Source: Desulfothermus okinawensis JCM 13304 (GTDB lineage: Bacteria; Desulfobacterota; Desulfovibrionia; Desulfovibrionales; Desulfothermaceae). Taken from it: a DNA stretch of 64,000 nucleotides. Within the stretch, counting starts at the first letter, position 1, and each line of letters begins with the position of its first letter. The stretch is taken from NCBI GenBank assembly GCA_001311565.1, contig BBBM01000001.1:62001-126000 (forward strand). The letters run 5' to 3'. A model generated the notes under the pieces. It did not search any database and was not told the origin of the DNA. It saw only the letters and a list, made by a program, of their open reading frames with translations. Positions 55,149 through 64,000 of the stretch are shown here, piece after piece. Position numbers and translations under genes: made by a program.

Positions 55149-55395
55149 ATGAAGAGGATGTATGTTGGAAATCTTCCTTTTTCTTCAAAAGAGGAGGATG
55201 TAAGGGAGCTTTTTTTCTCAATTTGGCGAAGTTACAGATGTTAACCTAATCAAAGATCGCCAAACAGGAAGGCCCAGGGGGTTTGGCTTTGTTGAGATGA
55301 AAGAAGAGGATGCACAAAAAGCAATGGAAAATTTAGACGGAACTGAGTTTGGTGGAAGAAGGATAAGAGTAAATGAGGCAAGAGCCAGAAGATAA
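55149..55395 (+). CDS. Small RNA-recognition-motif protein
   Basis: Single RRM, about 81 residues: RNP2 MYVGNLPF and RNP1 RGFGFVEM; ends FGGRRIRVNEARARR. T7 at 55210-55216 should be six. Related RRM proteins are found in cyanobacteria and Desulfobacterota and are often cold-inducible (family knowledge). A 170-nt A/T-rich leader without clear promoter precedes it; a TTGACA lies at 55060-55065 but no matching -10 was found at normal distance. Strong terminator downstream. Confidence 0.93.
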
Positions 55396-55423
55396 CAAGT
55401 AATAGTTTGTAATTGCTGGGCAT

Positions 55424-55460
55424 AAGCCGCCTTTAATATGCTTTAAAGGCGGCTTTTTTT
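55424..55460 (+). terminator. Terminator after the RRM gene
   Basis: AAGCCGCCTTTAA / TTTAAAGGCGGCTT stem, then T7. Confidence 0.92.
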
Positions 55461-55490
55461 ATTAAATATAATGGAATGGAGGTCTCGCTC

Positions 55491-56146
55491 GTGGACATAA
55501 GACAATATGTAATTGATGATCTATCTTACGAGGATTCATGGAGATTATTTAAAATTATAGCTGAATTTGTAGATGGCTTTGATACCTTAAAAAAATGTTG
55601 GTCCTGCAGTATCCATATTTGGCTCTGCAAGGGTTGAACCCCAGGACCCAGTTTATGACCTAGCTTACAATATAGCAAAAAAAACTGGCACAAGAGGGTT
55701 ATTCAATAATAACAGGAGGTGGTCCAGGGGTAATGGAGGCAGGCAATAAAGGGGCCAAAGATGGAAAGGGTAAATCAGTGGGCCTGCATATTCATCTACC
55801 CTTAGAGCAAAAACCCAATGACTTTATCGATACAAGGGTGGATTTTAGATATTTCTTTGTAAGAAAGGTGATGTTTATAAAATACGCCATGGCCTATGTG
55901 GTAATGCCTGGAGGCTTTGGCACCTTAGATGAGTTAAGCGAGGCCTTGGTCCTGACCCAGACAAAGAGAATTAAACCTTTTCCAATCATTTTAGTGGACA
56001 AAGACTTCTGGTCTCCACTTATCGATTGGTTTAAAAACAAACTACTTCAAAGAAAATTCATCAAAGAATGTGATTTTGAAATATTCTCAACCATGGATGA
56101 TCCAGATGAAGTGGTGGGACTTATAAAGAAGCTGGTGATTTTGTAA
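55491..56146 (+). CDS. LOG/TIGR00730-family Rossmann protein
   Basis: Phosphoribohydrolase-type fold (nucleoside-5'-monophosphate N-glycosidase family). SIFGSARVEPQDPVYDLA, TGGGPGVMEAGNKGA, RKVMFIKYAMAYVVMPGGFGTLDELSEAL (PGGxGTxxE motif). GTG 55491 with GGAGG upstream. A7 (55590-55596) and A8 (55677-55684) have an extra base. About 218 residues. The substrate of such bacterial enzymes is usually unknown. Confidence 0.9.
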
Positions 56147-56149
56147 AAA

Positions 56150-56182
56150 AAGAAGGCAGGCCCCTTTTGGCCTGCCTTCTTT
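56150..56182. terminator. Bidirectional terminator between LOG gene and prepilin gene
   Basis: AAGAAGGCAGGCC-CCTTTT-GGCCTGCCTTCTT, perfect 13-bp stem with A-run and T-run flanks. Confidence 0.9.
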
Positions 56183-56214
56183 GAATTGTGTTTTTTGAAA
56201 ATTTGAGAAATTGG

Positions 56215-56583
56215 CTACTGACAGGTAATTTGCATACTGCCACTTGTATTGGTAGCAGTACATGTAATTCCATTTGCTGCACCAGCACAAGTAGCGGTTC
56301 CATTAATTGACCCATCACTAGTATTTACATTTAAAGTGATCGGATTTGCATTAGTTGTAGATGCTGGATAATCTGTTCCTGCTGTACAATTTTGTGCACT
56401 AGCATTATCCGCAAGATGCCCGGCGCACATACTGATAGCATTTCTAAGGTCAGCCTCACACGCCTTTTTAGCAGCATTTACCCTGTATTTGCCAAACTGA
56501 GGGATAGCAATTGCAGCTAAGATACCGATAATGGCAATTACAATGAGTAATTCAACCAATGTAAAACCTTTTTGTCCGTTCAT
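56215..56583 (-). CDS. Type IV pilin-like prepilin
   Basis: 122 residues, unbroken. Short leader MNGQKG cleaved before F, then the class IV prepilin helix FTLVELLIVIAIIGILAAIAIP, followed by a Ser/Thr/Ala-rich globular part with two Cys pairs (KKACEADLRNAISMC; NCTAGT, ATCAGA, ITCTAT, ITCQ). Conserved Glu5 present. AAGGAGGTG precedes the ATG. It is an isolated gene with a sigma-54-like promoter candidate upstream; no pil assembly genes in the window. Confidence 0.92.
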   Translation of the reverse strand: MNGQKGFTLVELLIVIAIIGILAAIAIPQFGKYRVNAAKKACEADLRNAISMCAGHLADNASAQNCTAGTDYPASTTNANPITLNVNTSDGSINGTATCAGAANGITCTATNTSGSMQITCQ

Positions 56584-56622
56584 AGTACACCTCCTTGTTT
56601 TTTTTAATTTGCTAAAGTGTAT

Positions 56623-56638
56623 TTCAAGACCTATGCCA
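56623..56638 (-). promoter_or_regulatory. Sigma-54-like promoter candidate for the prepilin gene
   Basis: Minus strand TGGCATAGGTCTTGAA: intact TGGCA-type -24, with -12 reading TTGAA instead of TTGCA. Predicted start about 56612, giving a 28-nt leader with the AAGGAGGT site. Pilin genes in other bacteria are often sigma-54 controlled. Confidence 0.5.
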
Positions 56639-56826
56639 ACACAAATCTAGCTAAAAAAACTCATCATCCTTGAGAGAAAATAAACAAATTCCAATAATTA
56701 AAGTTCAATTTTTGTCAATTACAGACAATTTTTGCAAGGCTAATTAATTCTCACTTGCAATTATCCCTTTACATTTCCCCAGATCCCCCCTATTTTTATT
56801 CCCACCTATAAGTGGAGGAATTTCTA

Positions 56827-57753
56827 ATGGAAGTCTATGGTAGCATCGAGGAAATTCGTGAGAACATTAAGATGGGTTCAGTGATATCTATTGGGAATTT
56901 TGACGGAGTACATGTTGGACATAGAGCTCTTATTGAAAAATTGATTGAAAGGGCTAATTCCTTAAATGCAGATTCAGTGTTGGTTACCTTTGAGCCACAT
57001 CCTTTAAAAGTCATAGCTGGTAAGCGTCCTCCAGTTATTACTCCCCTAAATCAAAAATTAGAACTCCTGGAAAAACTGGGAGTTGGTGTTACCATATGCC
57101 TTAAGTTTACTAAAGATTTGGCTAACATTAGTGCAAAAGATTTTGTTACAAAGTTTTTATTACCCCTTAGGGTTAAAGAAATTATTATTGGATATGATTA
57201 TAGGTTTGGGAAAAACAGACAGGGGGATTATAATCTACTTAAGAAGCTGGGGAAAGATCTAAATTTTGAGGTAATCCAGGTGGAACCTGTCTATTTTAAA
57301 GGAGAGGTTGTGAGCTCAACCAGGATAAGGACATTGGTACAAGAGGGCAAGGTTAGAGAAGTTGTACCAATGTTAAATAGATATTACCAGGTATATGGCA
57401 AGGTAGTAGAGGGACATAAAAGAGGTGGCAGGCTCCTTGGTATTCCCACAGCGAATTTAAATCTTGTTGATGAACTAGTACCAAAAACCGGTGTGTATGC
57501 AGTTTTTGCTGAACTAGAAGATAAAAAATATAAAGGTGTGGCAAATGTTGGTTATAATCCAACATTTGGGAACAGGGTTCTGTCTGTGGAAGTGCATATT
57601 TTTGATTTTAATAAAGATATCTATGGACAGGATTTTAGAGTACATTTTGTGGATAGGATCAGGTCAGAAAAAAAATTTTCTGGCATTGAGGAACTAAAGT
57701 CCCAAATATTAAAGGATATAGAAAAAGCAAAGGAAATTTTAAAAAATGGATAG
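56827..57753 (+). CDS. ribF: Bifunctional riboflavin kinase / FAD synthetase
   Basis: Makes FMN and FAD. FAD-synthetase half: ISIGNFDGVHVGHRALIEKL, TFEPHPLKV, IIGYDYRFGKNRQGDY, SSTRIR. Kinase half: GGRLLGIPTANLNL, GVYAVFAELEDKKYKGVANVGYNPTF, VEVHIFDF. Continuous frame with no indel, including an in-frame A8. ATG 56827 is preceded by GTGGAGG. About 308 residues. The 229-nt upstream gap has no FMN riboswitch that I recognise. Confidence 0.96.
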   Translation: MEVYGSIEEIRENIKMGSVISIGNFDGVHVGHRALIEKLIERANSLNADSVLVTFEPHPLKVIAGKRPPVITPLNQKLELLEKLGVGVTICLKFTKDLANISAKDFVTKFLLPLRVKEIIIGYDYRFGKNRQGDYNLLKKLGKDLNFEVIQVEPVYFKGEVVSSTRIRTLVQEGKVREVVPMLNRYYQVYGKVVEGHKRGGRLLGIPTANLNLVDELVPKTGVYAVFAELEDKKYKGVANVGYNPTFGNRVLSVEVHIFDFNKDIYGQDFRVHFVDRIRSEKKFSGIEELKSQILKDIEKAKEILKNG

Positions 57754-58582
57754 AGGCATCCTACACATTTATCGCAATGTGCCATATGGAAGAGAAACTC
57801 TTCTTAGTTCCATCTACTTTGCGAAAAACTTAGATATTGAGCTATATATATATATCCCTAAATTTCAAAAATTCAATATGTATTTTGAAAATGAGGCTGT
57901 GCAGGTCACATTGGACGATAGTTATTTAAAGGAGTTGGATCTTGCAAAGTCCAGGATTGATAAAATCTTAAAGCAGGAAAAATCCTACGCATCCTATGTG
58001 GAAATAAAAGAATTCAGTGCCTCTACCCTTCCAGATTTGCCAACTGACTTTTCATATATGGCCTGTCCCAGGGTCATAAAGGGGCTTTTAAATAAAATAT
58101 ATCCAGGTCAAATAGGACCTATTGTTAGAAAGATAATTTTAAATGCCAGATTTCCTGTGTACCTTCCATCATTAATATATAAGCCATGGAAATCTGTTTT
58201 GGTAATGTTTGGAGGATCAGCTACCAGTCTAAAAGCTGCAATATTAGGATTTAAAATAGCTAGTAGGGCAGGAGTGCCTCTATATTTTTTTTACCCAAAA
58301 TGAAAATAAAGATCTAACAACATACAAAACAATATTAAAATCAAACAGGGAAACTAGAGACATTTTATCAAAGATCCAAAACTGGCATTTTTTTTGAAGA
58401 TGGGGACTTTGAACAGAACCTATTTAATGTTCCCCATGATTCCCTGATAGTTGCCGGAATATTTGGTCATGGACTAATAAAAGGAATTACTTTTGGCGGA
58501 AAGCTTGAAATTATGCAATCTACCCTGCCCAATAATTTTTTTGTTGGTTGGTCCAAATTTTGATGAACAAGCACAATTTTAA
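57746..58582 (+). CDS. Universal-stress-protein-like protein
   Basis: Two USP-like halves: ILHIYRNVPYGRETLLSSIYFAKNLDIELYIYIP and SVLVMFGGSATSLKAAILGFKIASRAGVPLYF, followed by a C-terminal DSLIVAGIFGHGLIKGITFGGKLEIMQSTLPNNFLLVGPNFD. T8 (58285-58292) and T8 (58388-58395) should be seven; if the T7 near 58540 is six the usual LLVGP end appears. Overlaps ribF by 8 nt and precedes the ClC genes, so it may act with them; no proof. Confidence 0.7.
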
Positions 58583-58600
58583 TTTGTAGAGATAAGCACC

Positions 58601-60435
58601 ATGGAAAATATTATTTCAGAAATAAGCTCCCTTTGGAAAACAATTAAGGATGTGTATAAGGGCATATCTTCTTTTAGACTTATAATGCTTAGTGTTTTGG
58701 TTGGCATACTTGCGGGATTGGCTGCAGCTTTATTCTTTTTTTGGAATTGAATGGACTAAATTTAAACTCATTCACCACCTTGCAGGCGTCTCTATCCCTG
58801 GGCCAAGTGGTGAAGAAATTTTTAAAGGCAATCCTGGAGAATTTAGACCCTGGCTAATACCAGTTTTTACTACCCTGGTTGGGCTTATTACAGGAGTTTT
58901 AGTGAAAAAAATTTATCCCTTATGCCCAACAAGACCACATAACAGATGGAACAGACACAATAACCAGGGCATTTCACCAAAATGAAGGGAGAATAAAGCC
59001 ATTAGTTACATTTTTAAAGGGACTAACTGCTGTATTTACCATTGGAAGCGGTGGCAGTGCTGGTAGGGAAGGTCCAATTACCTTAATTGGAGGAGGCATA
59101 GGCTCATATCTGGCTTCACTTTTAAAACTTTCTCCAAAGGAGAGGCGAATACTCCTACTTGCTGGAGCAGGTGGAGGTCTTGGAGCTATTTTTAGGGCGC
59201 CTCTTGGCGGTGCAATAACTGGAGTGGAAATTATTTACAAAGAGGACTTTGAGAGCGAAGCCTTACTTCCCGCCATTATCTCATCTGTAATAGCTTATAC
59301 AGTTTTTACCTTGATATATGGCAATCATCCCATATTTGAAATCCCACATTTTTATTTTAGTCCAAAGGAATTGCCCTTTTATTTGATACTGGCACTATTT
59401 TGTGCACTTTGTGGTTTTCTTTATGTAAAGACATTTTTCTTTATTAAGTATTCAATATTTCAAGAAATAAAAAAAGCGTGCAGGGCTAGTTATAACATGT
59501 GGACTTGGTGGACTGGTCATGGGACTCATGGGGATGTTCATGCCCTATGTGCTAAGTGGTGGCTATGGTTACCTGGAGCTAGCCATATTGGGGAAATTGT
59601 CCTTACTTACAATGGTCACCTTAATGGTTGCTAAGACTATTGCAACTTCTGTTACCATTGGTTCTGAAATGAGCGGAGGTATGTTTGCTCCAACCCTTTT
59701 TGTTGGTGGTATGGCAGGAGGAATAATTGGAACATACGCGCATATACATTTTCCCCACTTTGTCCAGCATCCAGGTGCATTTGTATTAGTTGGCATGGCC
59801 TCATTTTTTTGCAGGAGCAGGGTCAGCTCCTATTGGTCCATTTATTATAGTATGTGAGCTTACCCAGGACTATGGACTCCTTGCGCCCCTTATGTTTTGC
59901 TCAGCAATATGTATATTTTTTTAACAGAAACATATCTATCTACGAAAACCAGTTGGACAACAAATTTCAATCTCCAGCCCATTCTGGTGAGCTGTTTGTG
60001 GATATTTTAAGCGACCATAAGGTAGAAGAGTTATTAGATGAGTTAGATCCTGTTTATGTGGTCCCAGAAGAGATGAAGTTCTCAGATTTTAAAAGAAAAA
60101 TCTTCATTAATACCACCCAATACTCTTTTCCTGTGGTTGACAAAAATGGGAAACTAACAGGTATATTCTCTAGCTCAGACTTTAGACATGTGTTATTTAA
60201 TCCTGAAATAGAAAACTTGGTTATTATAAAAGACATAGCAGTCTCCAACGTGGTGGTTACATATCCTGATGAAACCCTAAATATTGCCCTGGATAAACTG
60301 ACCAATAAAAATATAGATGCATTACCTGTGTTATCTGACAGAGATGATGGGAAAATATTGGGTCTTTTAAGAAGAAAATCAATTATTGGATTTTATAACA
60401 AGCTAGTAGAAGGACTAAAGGCCACAAAATTATAA
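58601..60435 (+). CDS. ClC-family chloride channel/antiporter with CBS pair (first of two)
   Basis: ClC membrane protein. GSGGSAGREGPITLIGGGIGSYLA carries the ClC selectivity/gating signature (GSGGS and GREGP, gating Glu present), FRAPLGGAITGVEI, SVTIGSEMSGGMFAPTLFVGG (third signature), VGMASFFAGAGSAPIGPFII; C-terminal two CBS domains (FPVVDKNGKLTGIFSSSDFR, LPVLSDRDDGKILGLLRRK). Five or more T/A runs broken. About 610 residues. Preceded by the USP-like gene and followed by a second ClC. Confidence 0.93.
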
Positions 60436-60451
60436 GGCAAGGAATCATTAA

Positions 60452-62242
60452 ATGGGTCTATTTTTGTCTAGGGATATAAAGAGGTCCACAAGATTTCTTC
60501 TGTTTTTTATCTCTATTGGCATCATCGCTGGACTTGGTTCAGTAATCTTCCAATTTTTGTGCGATGCAGGTATGCATTATCTACTTGACATGCTTGCTGG
60601 TTACAGGCCTGAAGGCCCGAAAGGTGAGATACCTTTTTTCCCCCATACCAATACCCCATTTAATAGATGGATGCTCCTTGTCTTACCCACCCTTGGAGGA
60701 TTTATAAGTGGGTTTATTGTCTATACATTTGCCCCAGAAGCAGAAGGTCATGGGACCGATGCTGCAATAGAAGCATACCACAAAAAAAGGGGGCCTAATC
60801 CGCCCCCAGGTGCCAATTGTTAAGACAATTGCTTCAGCTATTACTTTAACATCTGGGGGATCTGGAGGTAGAGAAGGTCCCATTGCCCAAATTGGAGCAG
60901 GTTTTGGATCATTTTTGGCCACAAAACTAAAACTTTCACCCAATGAAAGAAGAGTTATGATGGCAGCTGGAATTGGGGCTGGAGTTGGAAGTATATTTAG
61001 GGCACCTCTCGCTGGTGCCTTTTTGCCTCAGAAGTATTATATAAGGATCCAGATTTTGAGCCAGATGTCCTCATTCCTGCAGGGATCTCTTCCATAGTAG
61101 CCTATTGTGTTTTTTGCATGATATTTGGCTTTGGCTCACTTTTTGACTCCCCTCCATATTTTTTTCAAAAACCCAATTGAACTTGGGCCATATACTATTT
61201 TGGCCCTTATTTTAAGTGGAGCCAGTTTTCTCTACGTAAAAACATTTTACACAGTCCATGATTTCTTCAAAAATCTAACAATACCCAATTGGATTAAACC
61301 AGCAATAGGAGGATTTTTGACGGGCATTATTGGATTTTTCCTCCCACAAACCCTTTCTTTTGGTTATGGAATACTTCAAAAGGCCCTTTTTAATCAGGTC
61401 AGTATTTATATTTTAATTGGTGTTGCATTTGGTAAAATCCTCACTACTTCTTTTAGCATAGGCTCAGGTGGATCTGGTGGTGTTTTTGGACCTTCTGTGG
61501 TAATTGGAGGGTGTTTAGGAGGAGCTGTGGGAATATTTTTTTAATAATCTCATGCCAGAAATAATCGTGTCTCCCCAGGCCATGGCCATACTTGGTATGG
61601 CTGGTTTTTTTTCTGCTGTATCAAATGCCCCAATCTCTACAATTATTTTTGTCAGTGAAATGACCAACTCCTATGAACTTCTCCTTCCAAGTTTTTTTGG
61701 TCTGCATATTGTGCTATAATTTTTCCAAATCCTGGACAATCTATGCAGAGCAAGTAAAAAAATCGACCAGCGTCTCCTGCACATGCAGGAGAGTTCTTCT
61801 TTGATATCTTGAAGTCTTATTATGTTAGGGACATAAAGCATTTGATTAGGCATGTGGATACTGTACCAGAATATATGAGTTTTGCAGAATTTAAAAAAAA
61901 TTTTTTTGCAAATACCAATCAACACTATTTCCCTGTAGTTAACAAAAAGGGAGAGTTGGTTGGTATATTCTCAAATACAGATTTTAGAAGTATTTTATTT
62001 GCAGAAGGCGTTGAACATTTAATCATTGTAAAAGACATAGCTACGACAGATATAATTACCACTAATTTTAAAGACGATTTACAGACAGTTATGAAAAAAA
62101 TTCACCAAAAAAAATCTAGATAGTTTGCCTGTTGTTGACCTAAGATATCCAAAGCAACTATTGGGCATGCTGAGAAGAAGAGAAGTCATAGCATTCTACA
62201 ACCAAAAAGTGGATGAGATAACAAAAAAAAGGTTCATCTTAG
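60452..62242 (+). CDS. ClC-family chloride channel/antiporter with CBS pair (second)
   Basis: Paralogue of the preceding gene. [81 protein letters not shown] pair [20 protein letters not shown] and [20 protein letters not shown]. Breaks around 60790, 61028, 61140, 61539, 61696, 61790, 62100. The A8 at 62222-62229 should be seven, giving a stop at 62242 (ITKKGSS); otherwise 62307. About 590 residues. Confidence 0.92.
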
Positions 62243-62268
62243 CCCAAATTTTGATAAACTTGGGCGAG

Positions 62269-63515
62269 TTATTTACTAATAAGACACCTTCCTCCCTGAA
62301 CTTTTAATAAAGTGAGTGGGAGGTCTTTGTAAAATAGCTGTACATATTTAACTTTTCCAGAATATGGCAAGCTCTTCCCAGAAATAAGCCCTTTTATTTG
62401 GCTTATATCAGATATAACAATTTTATTTTCCCCATTCTCGTCAAAAAAACCTCCACAACCCAATTTTAGGGAAGAAATTAGAAGATTTTACCTTTCCAAG
62501 AAAAAGCCCCTGTGTCTTTATTTTAGCTCCCTCCAATATCCTTTTAAAAAAAAGACCTTGTCTTTTTTTTAAATAAAAAAAATCCATTGGAAAAATTTGT
62601 AAATTTGAGTCCTGCTAACTGAAATCCTTTTTTTTATTATAGCCTGATCTAAAAGGTTATAGTCCTTCATACAATCCTTATTTACAACTTCCATTTTTAA
62701 GTTTTTTTGTAGCATCCCTTTCCAGACAAGCCACAAAAAAAACCTTGAGAACCAAGTTTATGTCCCTTAATGGAAAGGGCACCTGGTAATTTTTCTGAAA
62801 AATATTCAAAGCCTTCAATCCTTGATAAGGGGATGAGTCTAAACCCTAACTCTTTTATTGCCCATTTTATCTGGTTTTCATTTTCTTCCACATTTGTAGT
62901 ACAAGTAGAATAAACCAATCTTCCACCTGGACCAAGGAGCTATATGCCTTTTTCAATAATTCTCTCTGGAGCTTTATAAGGGGCACTATCTTATCCCCAT
63001 GCCAAATATCCATTACTCGTGGGTTTTTATTTGCTGTACCCCACCCACTACATGGAACATCTAAAAGTATGTAAGAAAAGTTCATTTCTTCTGGAAATTC
63101 CTCTCCCCTATAGCTAGTTAAGCAAACATTAAAAATGTTTAACCTCTCTAAATTCCTTTTTAGAGTCATGTATCTTTTTTTTGTTTGGTTCATTGGCAAC
63201 GATTAGACCTTCATCTCCTATAAGCTCGCTTAGGATGGCAGTCTTTCCCCCAGGACTTGCACAAAGATCCAGGACAACACTCCCTTTTTTTTGGAGACAA
63301 AATCAATGGGGGTAACATGGACGAGAGGTCTTGAATATAGATATGGCCAAAAAAAATTTAAAAGGGAGCTACCTAATTTTATCTCATTTTCTATACATAT
63401 CCTTGCCTTTGAATAAAAACTAACTGGTTCTATTACAAATCCTTCTTTTTTTTAAAATATCCTCAGCTATATTAATATGTTTGTAATCCAGTGTAATCCT
63501 AAATGAATTTCCCAT
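62269..63515 (-). CDS. RsmB/NOL1-NOP2-Sun-family RNA m5C methyltransferase
   Basis: SAM-dependent m5C methyltransferase of rRNA. LDLCASPGGKTAILSEL (SAM motif I), PNKKRYMTLKRNLERL, ILLDVPCSGWGTANKNPRVM (Cys in PCSG), MVYSTCTTNVEENE (catalytic Cys), and a C-terminal PUA-like ISDISQIKGLISGKSLPYSG. Start ATG 63515 (MGNSFRITLDYKH), AGGGG upstream. Seven or so A/T runs broken. About 415 residues. RsmB versus RsmF subfamily cannot be decided. Confidence 0.88.
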
Positions 63516-63609
63516 ATTTTCCCCTAAAAATATTCTTTACCTCATAATACATAAGTGTTAGAACTGGCTCGAAATTAGCTCTGTAATGAATATATGGAGG
63601 ACAAGAAAG

Positions 63610-64000
63610 ATGAGGAAGTTTATTTTGCTTTTTATATTCTTTTTGATTCCAAACATGGCCATTTCAGCTCAAGTAAAAAAAATTTTCAGTGCTTCCATTC
63701 AGTGTTAATGGTCCCAAAGAATTTAGGTATCTTTCCCAAGGAGTCCAGTCAATGTTAATTTCAAGGCTCTCAACTCCATCTAAGTTAGAACCAGTAAAAG
63801 TAACAAATACCAGTGACAGCCCAATGAAGTTAATAAAAGAGAATAATCTGGATGTCCTTATTTTTGGTGATGTTACAGTAGTGGGAAACAATATTAGCAT
63901 TGATATTAATGTATTGGATAAAAAAAGGAAAGTCTTTTACCCGAAATATAAGCGGATCCCAGGACAATCTACTTTCTAAATTTGACGCAGAAGCAGTTTA
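63610..64000 (+). CDS. Secreted protein, probable VCBS/FG-GAP-type, cut by window end
   Basis: Signal peptide MRKFILLFIFFLIPNMAISA; then VKKFSVLPFSVNGPKEFRYLSQGVQSMLISRLSTPSKLEPV, a conserved N-terminal domain (VxPFxVxGPxEYxYLxxGIQxMLxSRL) found in Desulfobacterota proteins that carry FG-GAP/VCBS repeats, then VLIFGDVTVVGNNISIDINV. A7 at 63675-63681 needs six; a further shift near 63950 is needed for ISGSQDNLLSKFDAEAV. The literal stop at 63979 is probably not the end. TGGAGG precedes ATG 63610. Confidence 0.7.

Overview
The window is AT-rich bacterial chromosome from an anaerobe. The gene content points to Desulfobacterota, most likely the Desulfovibrionales: a four-subunit 2-oxoacid:ferredoxin oxidoreductase, formate-tetrahydrofolate ligase, an 'orange protein'-type cluster of NifX-like proteins and ferredoxin-fused ParA-like ATPases next to a sigma-54 activator, a probable HesB-like selenoprotein, a type IV prepilin, and the runs tig-clpP-clpX-lon and ispG-proS-xseA-xseB-ispA-dxs. 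The order-level placement is inference; no rRNA is present.

The dominant technical feature is that most genes are split by single-base indels. In more than 70 places traced by hand, a run of A or T in a coding region is one base longer than its protein family requires. A smaller number of G/C or short runs are one base short. Removing these indels restores full-length, family-typical proteins and often restores stop/start (ATGA) overlaps between neighbours. I therefore annotate whole genes spanning the breaks rather than pseudogenes. Consensus error is the most likely cause, but slippage rescue cannot be excluded from sequence alone.

Layout. 1-4.2 kb (+): end of mgtE, pncC (CinA-C), pgeF, a promoter, the HesB-like selenoprotein and its terminator, tgt. 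4.2-4.45 kb: heptamer-rich repeat. 4.46-10.4 kb (-): lon, clpX, clpP, tig. 10.4-10.6 kb: tRNA-Leu(UAG) with promoter and terminator. 10.6-22.3 kb (-): recD2, recR, ebfC, dnaX (recombination and clamp loader), ilvE, der, mtnA, gatB, mltA, nadK. 22.35 kb (+): a Nudix-like protein. 22.9-28.1 kb (-): the ORP-like cluster, a sigma-54 promoter with a tandem upstream site, a MITE-like repeat, and the PAS/AAA+ activator. 28.2-30.2 kb (+): fhs. 30.2-37.5 kb (-): yibQ, ctpA, aroE, korC, korB, korA, korD, queA. 37.6-47.75 kb (+): lipoprotein, coaBC, an unknown gene, a nucleotide-sugar epimerase, a small unknown gene, parA, parB (with an internal parS-like site), hldE, ftsE, ftsX, ilvD; a zinc-ribbon gene lies antisense between parA and parB. 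47.8-55.0 kb (-): isoprenoid genes (dxs, ispA, ispG) interleaved with xseA, xseB and proS. 55.1-64 kb: RRM protein, LOG-family protein, prepilin, ribF, a USP-like protein, two tandem CBS-containing ClC channels, an RNA m5C methyltransferase, and the start of a secreted protein cut by the window end.

Most of this is housekeeping. The parts worth a second look are the ORP-like regulon, the selenoprotein, the repeat element seen at two loci, the parS-like site in parB, and the indel pattern itself.
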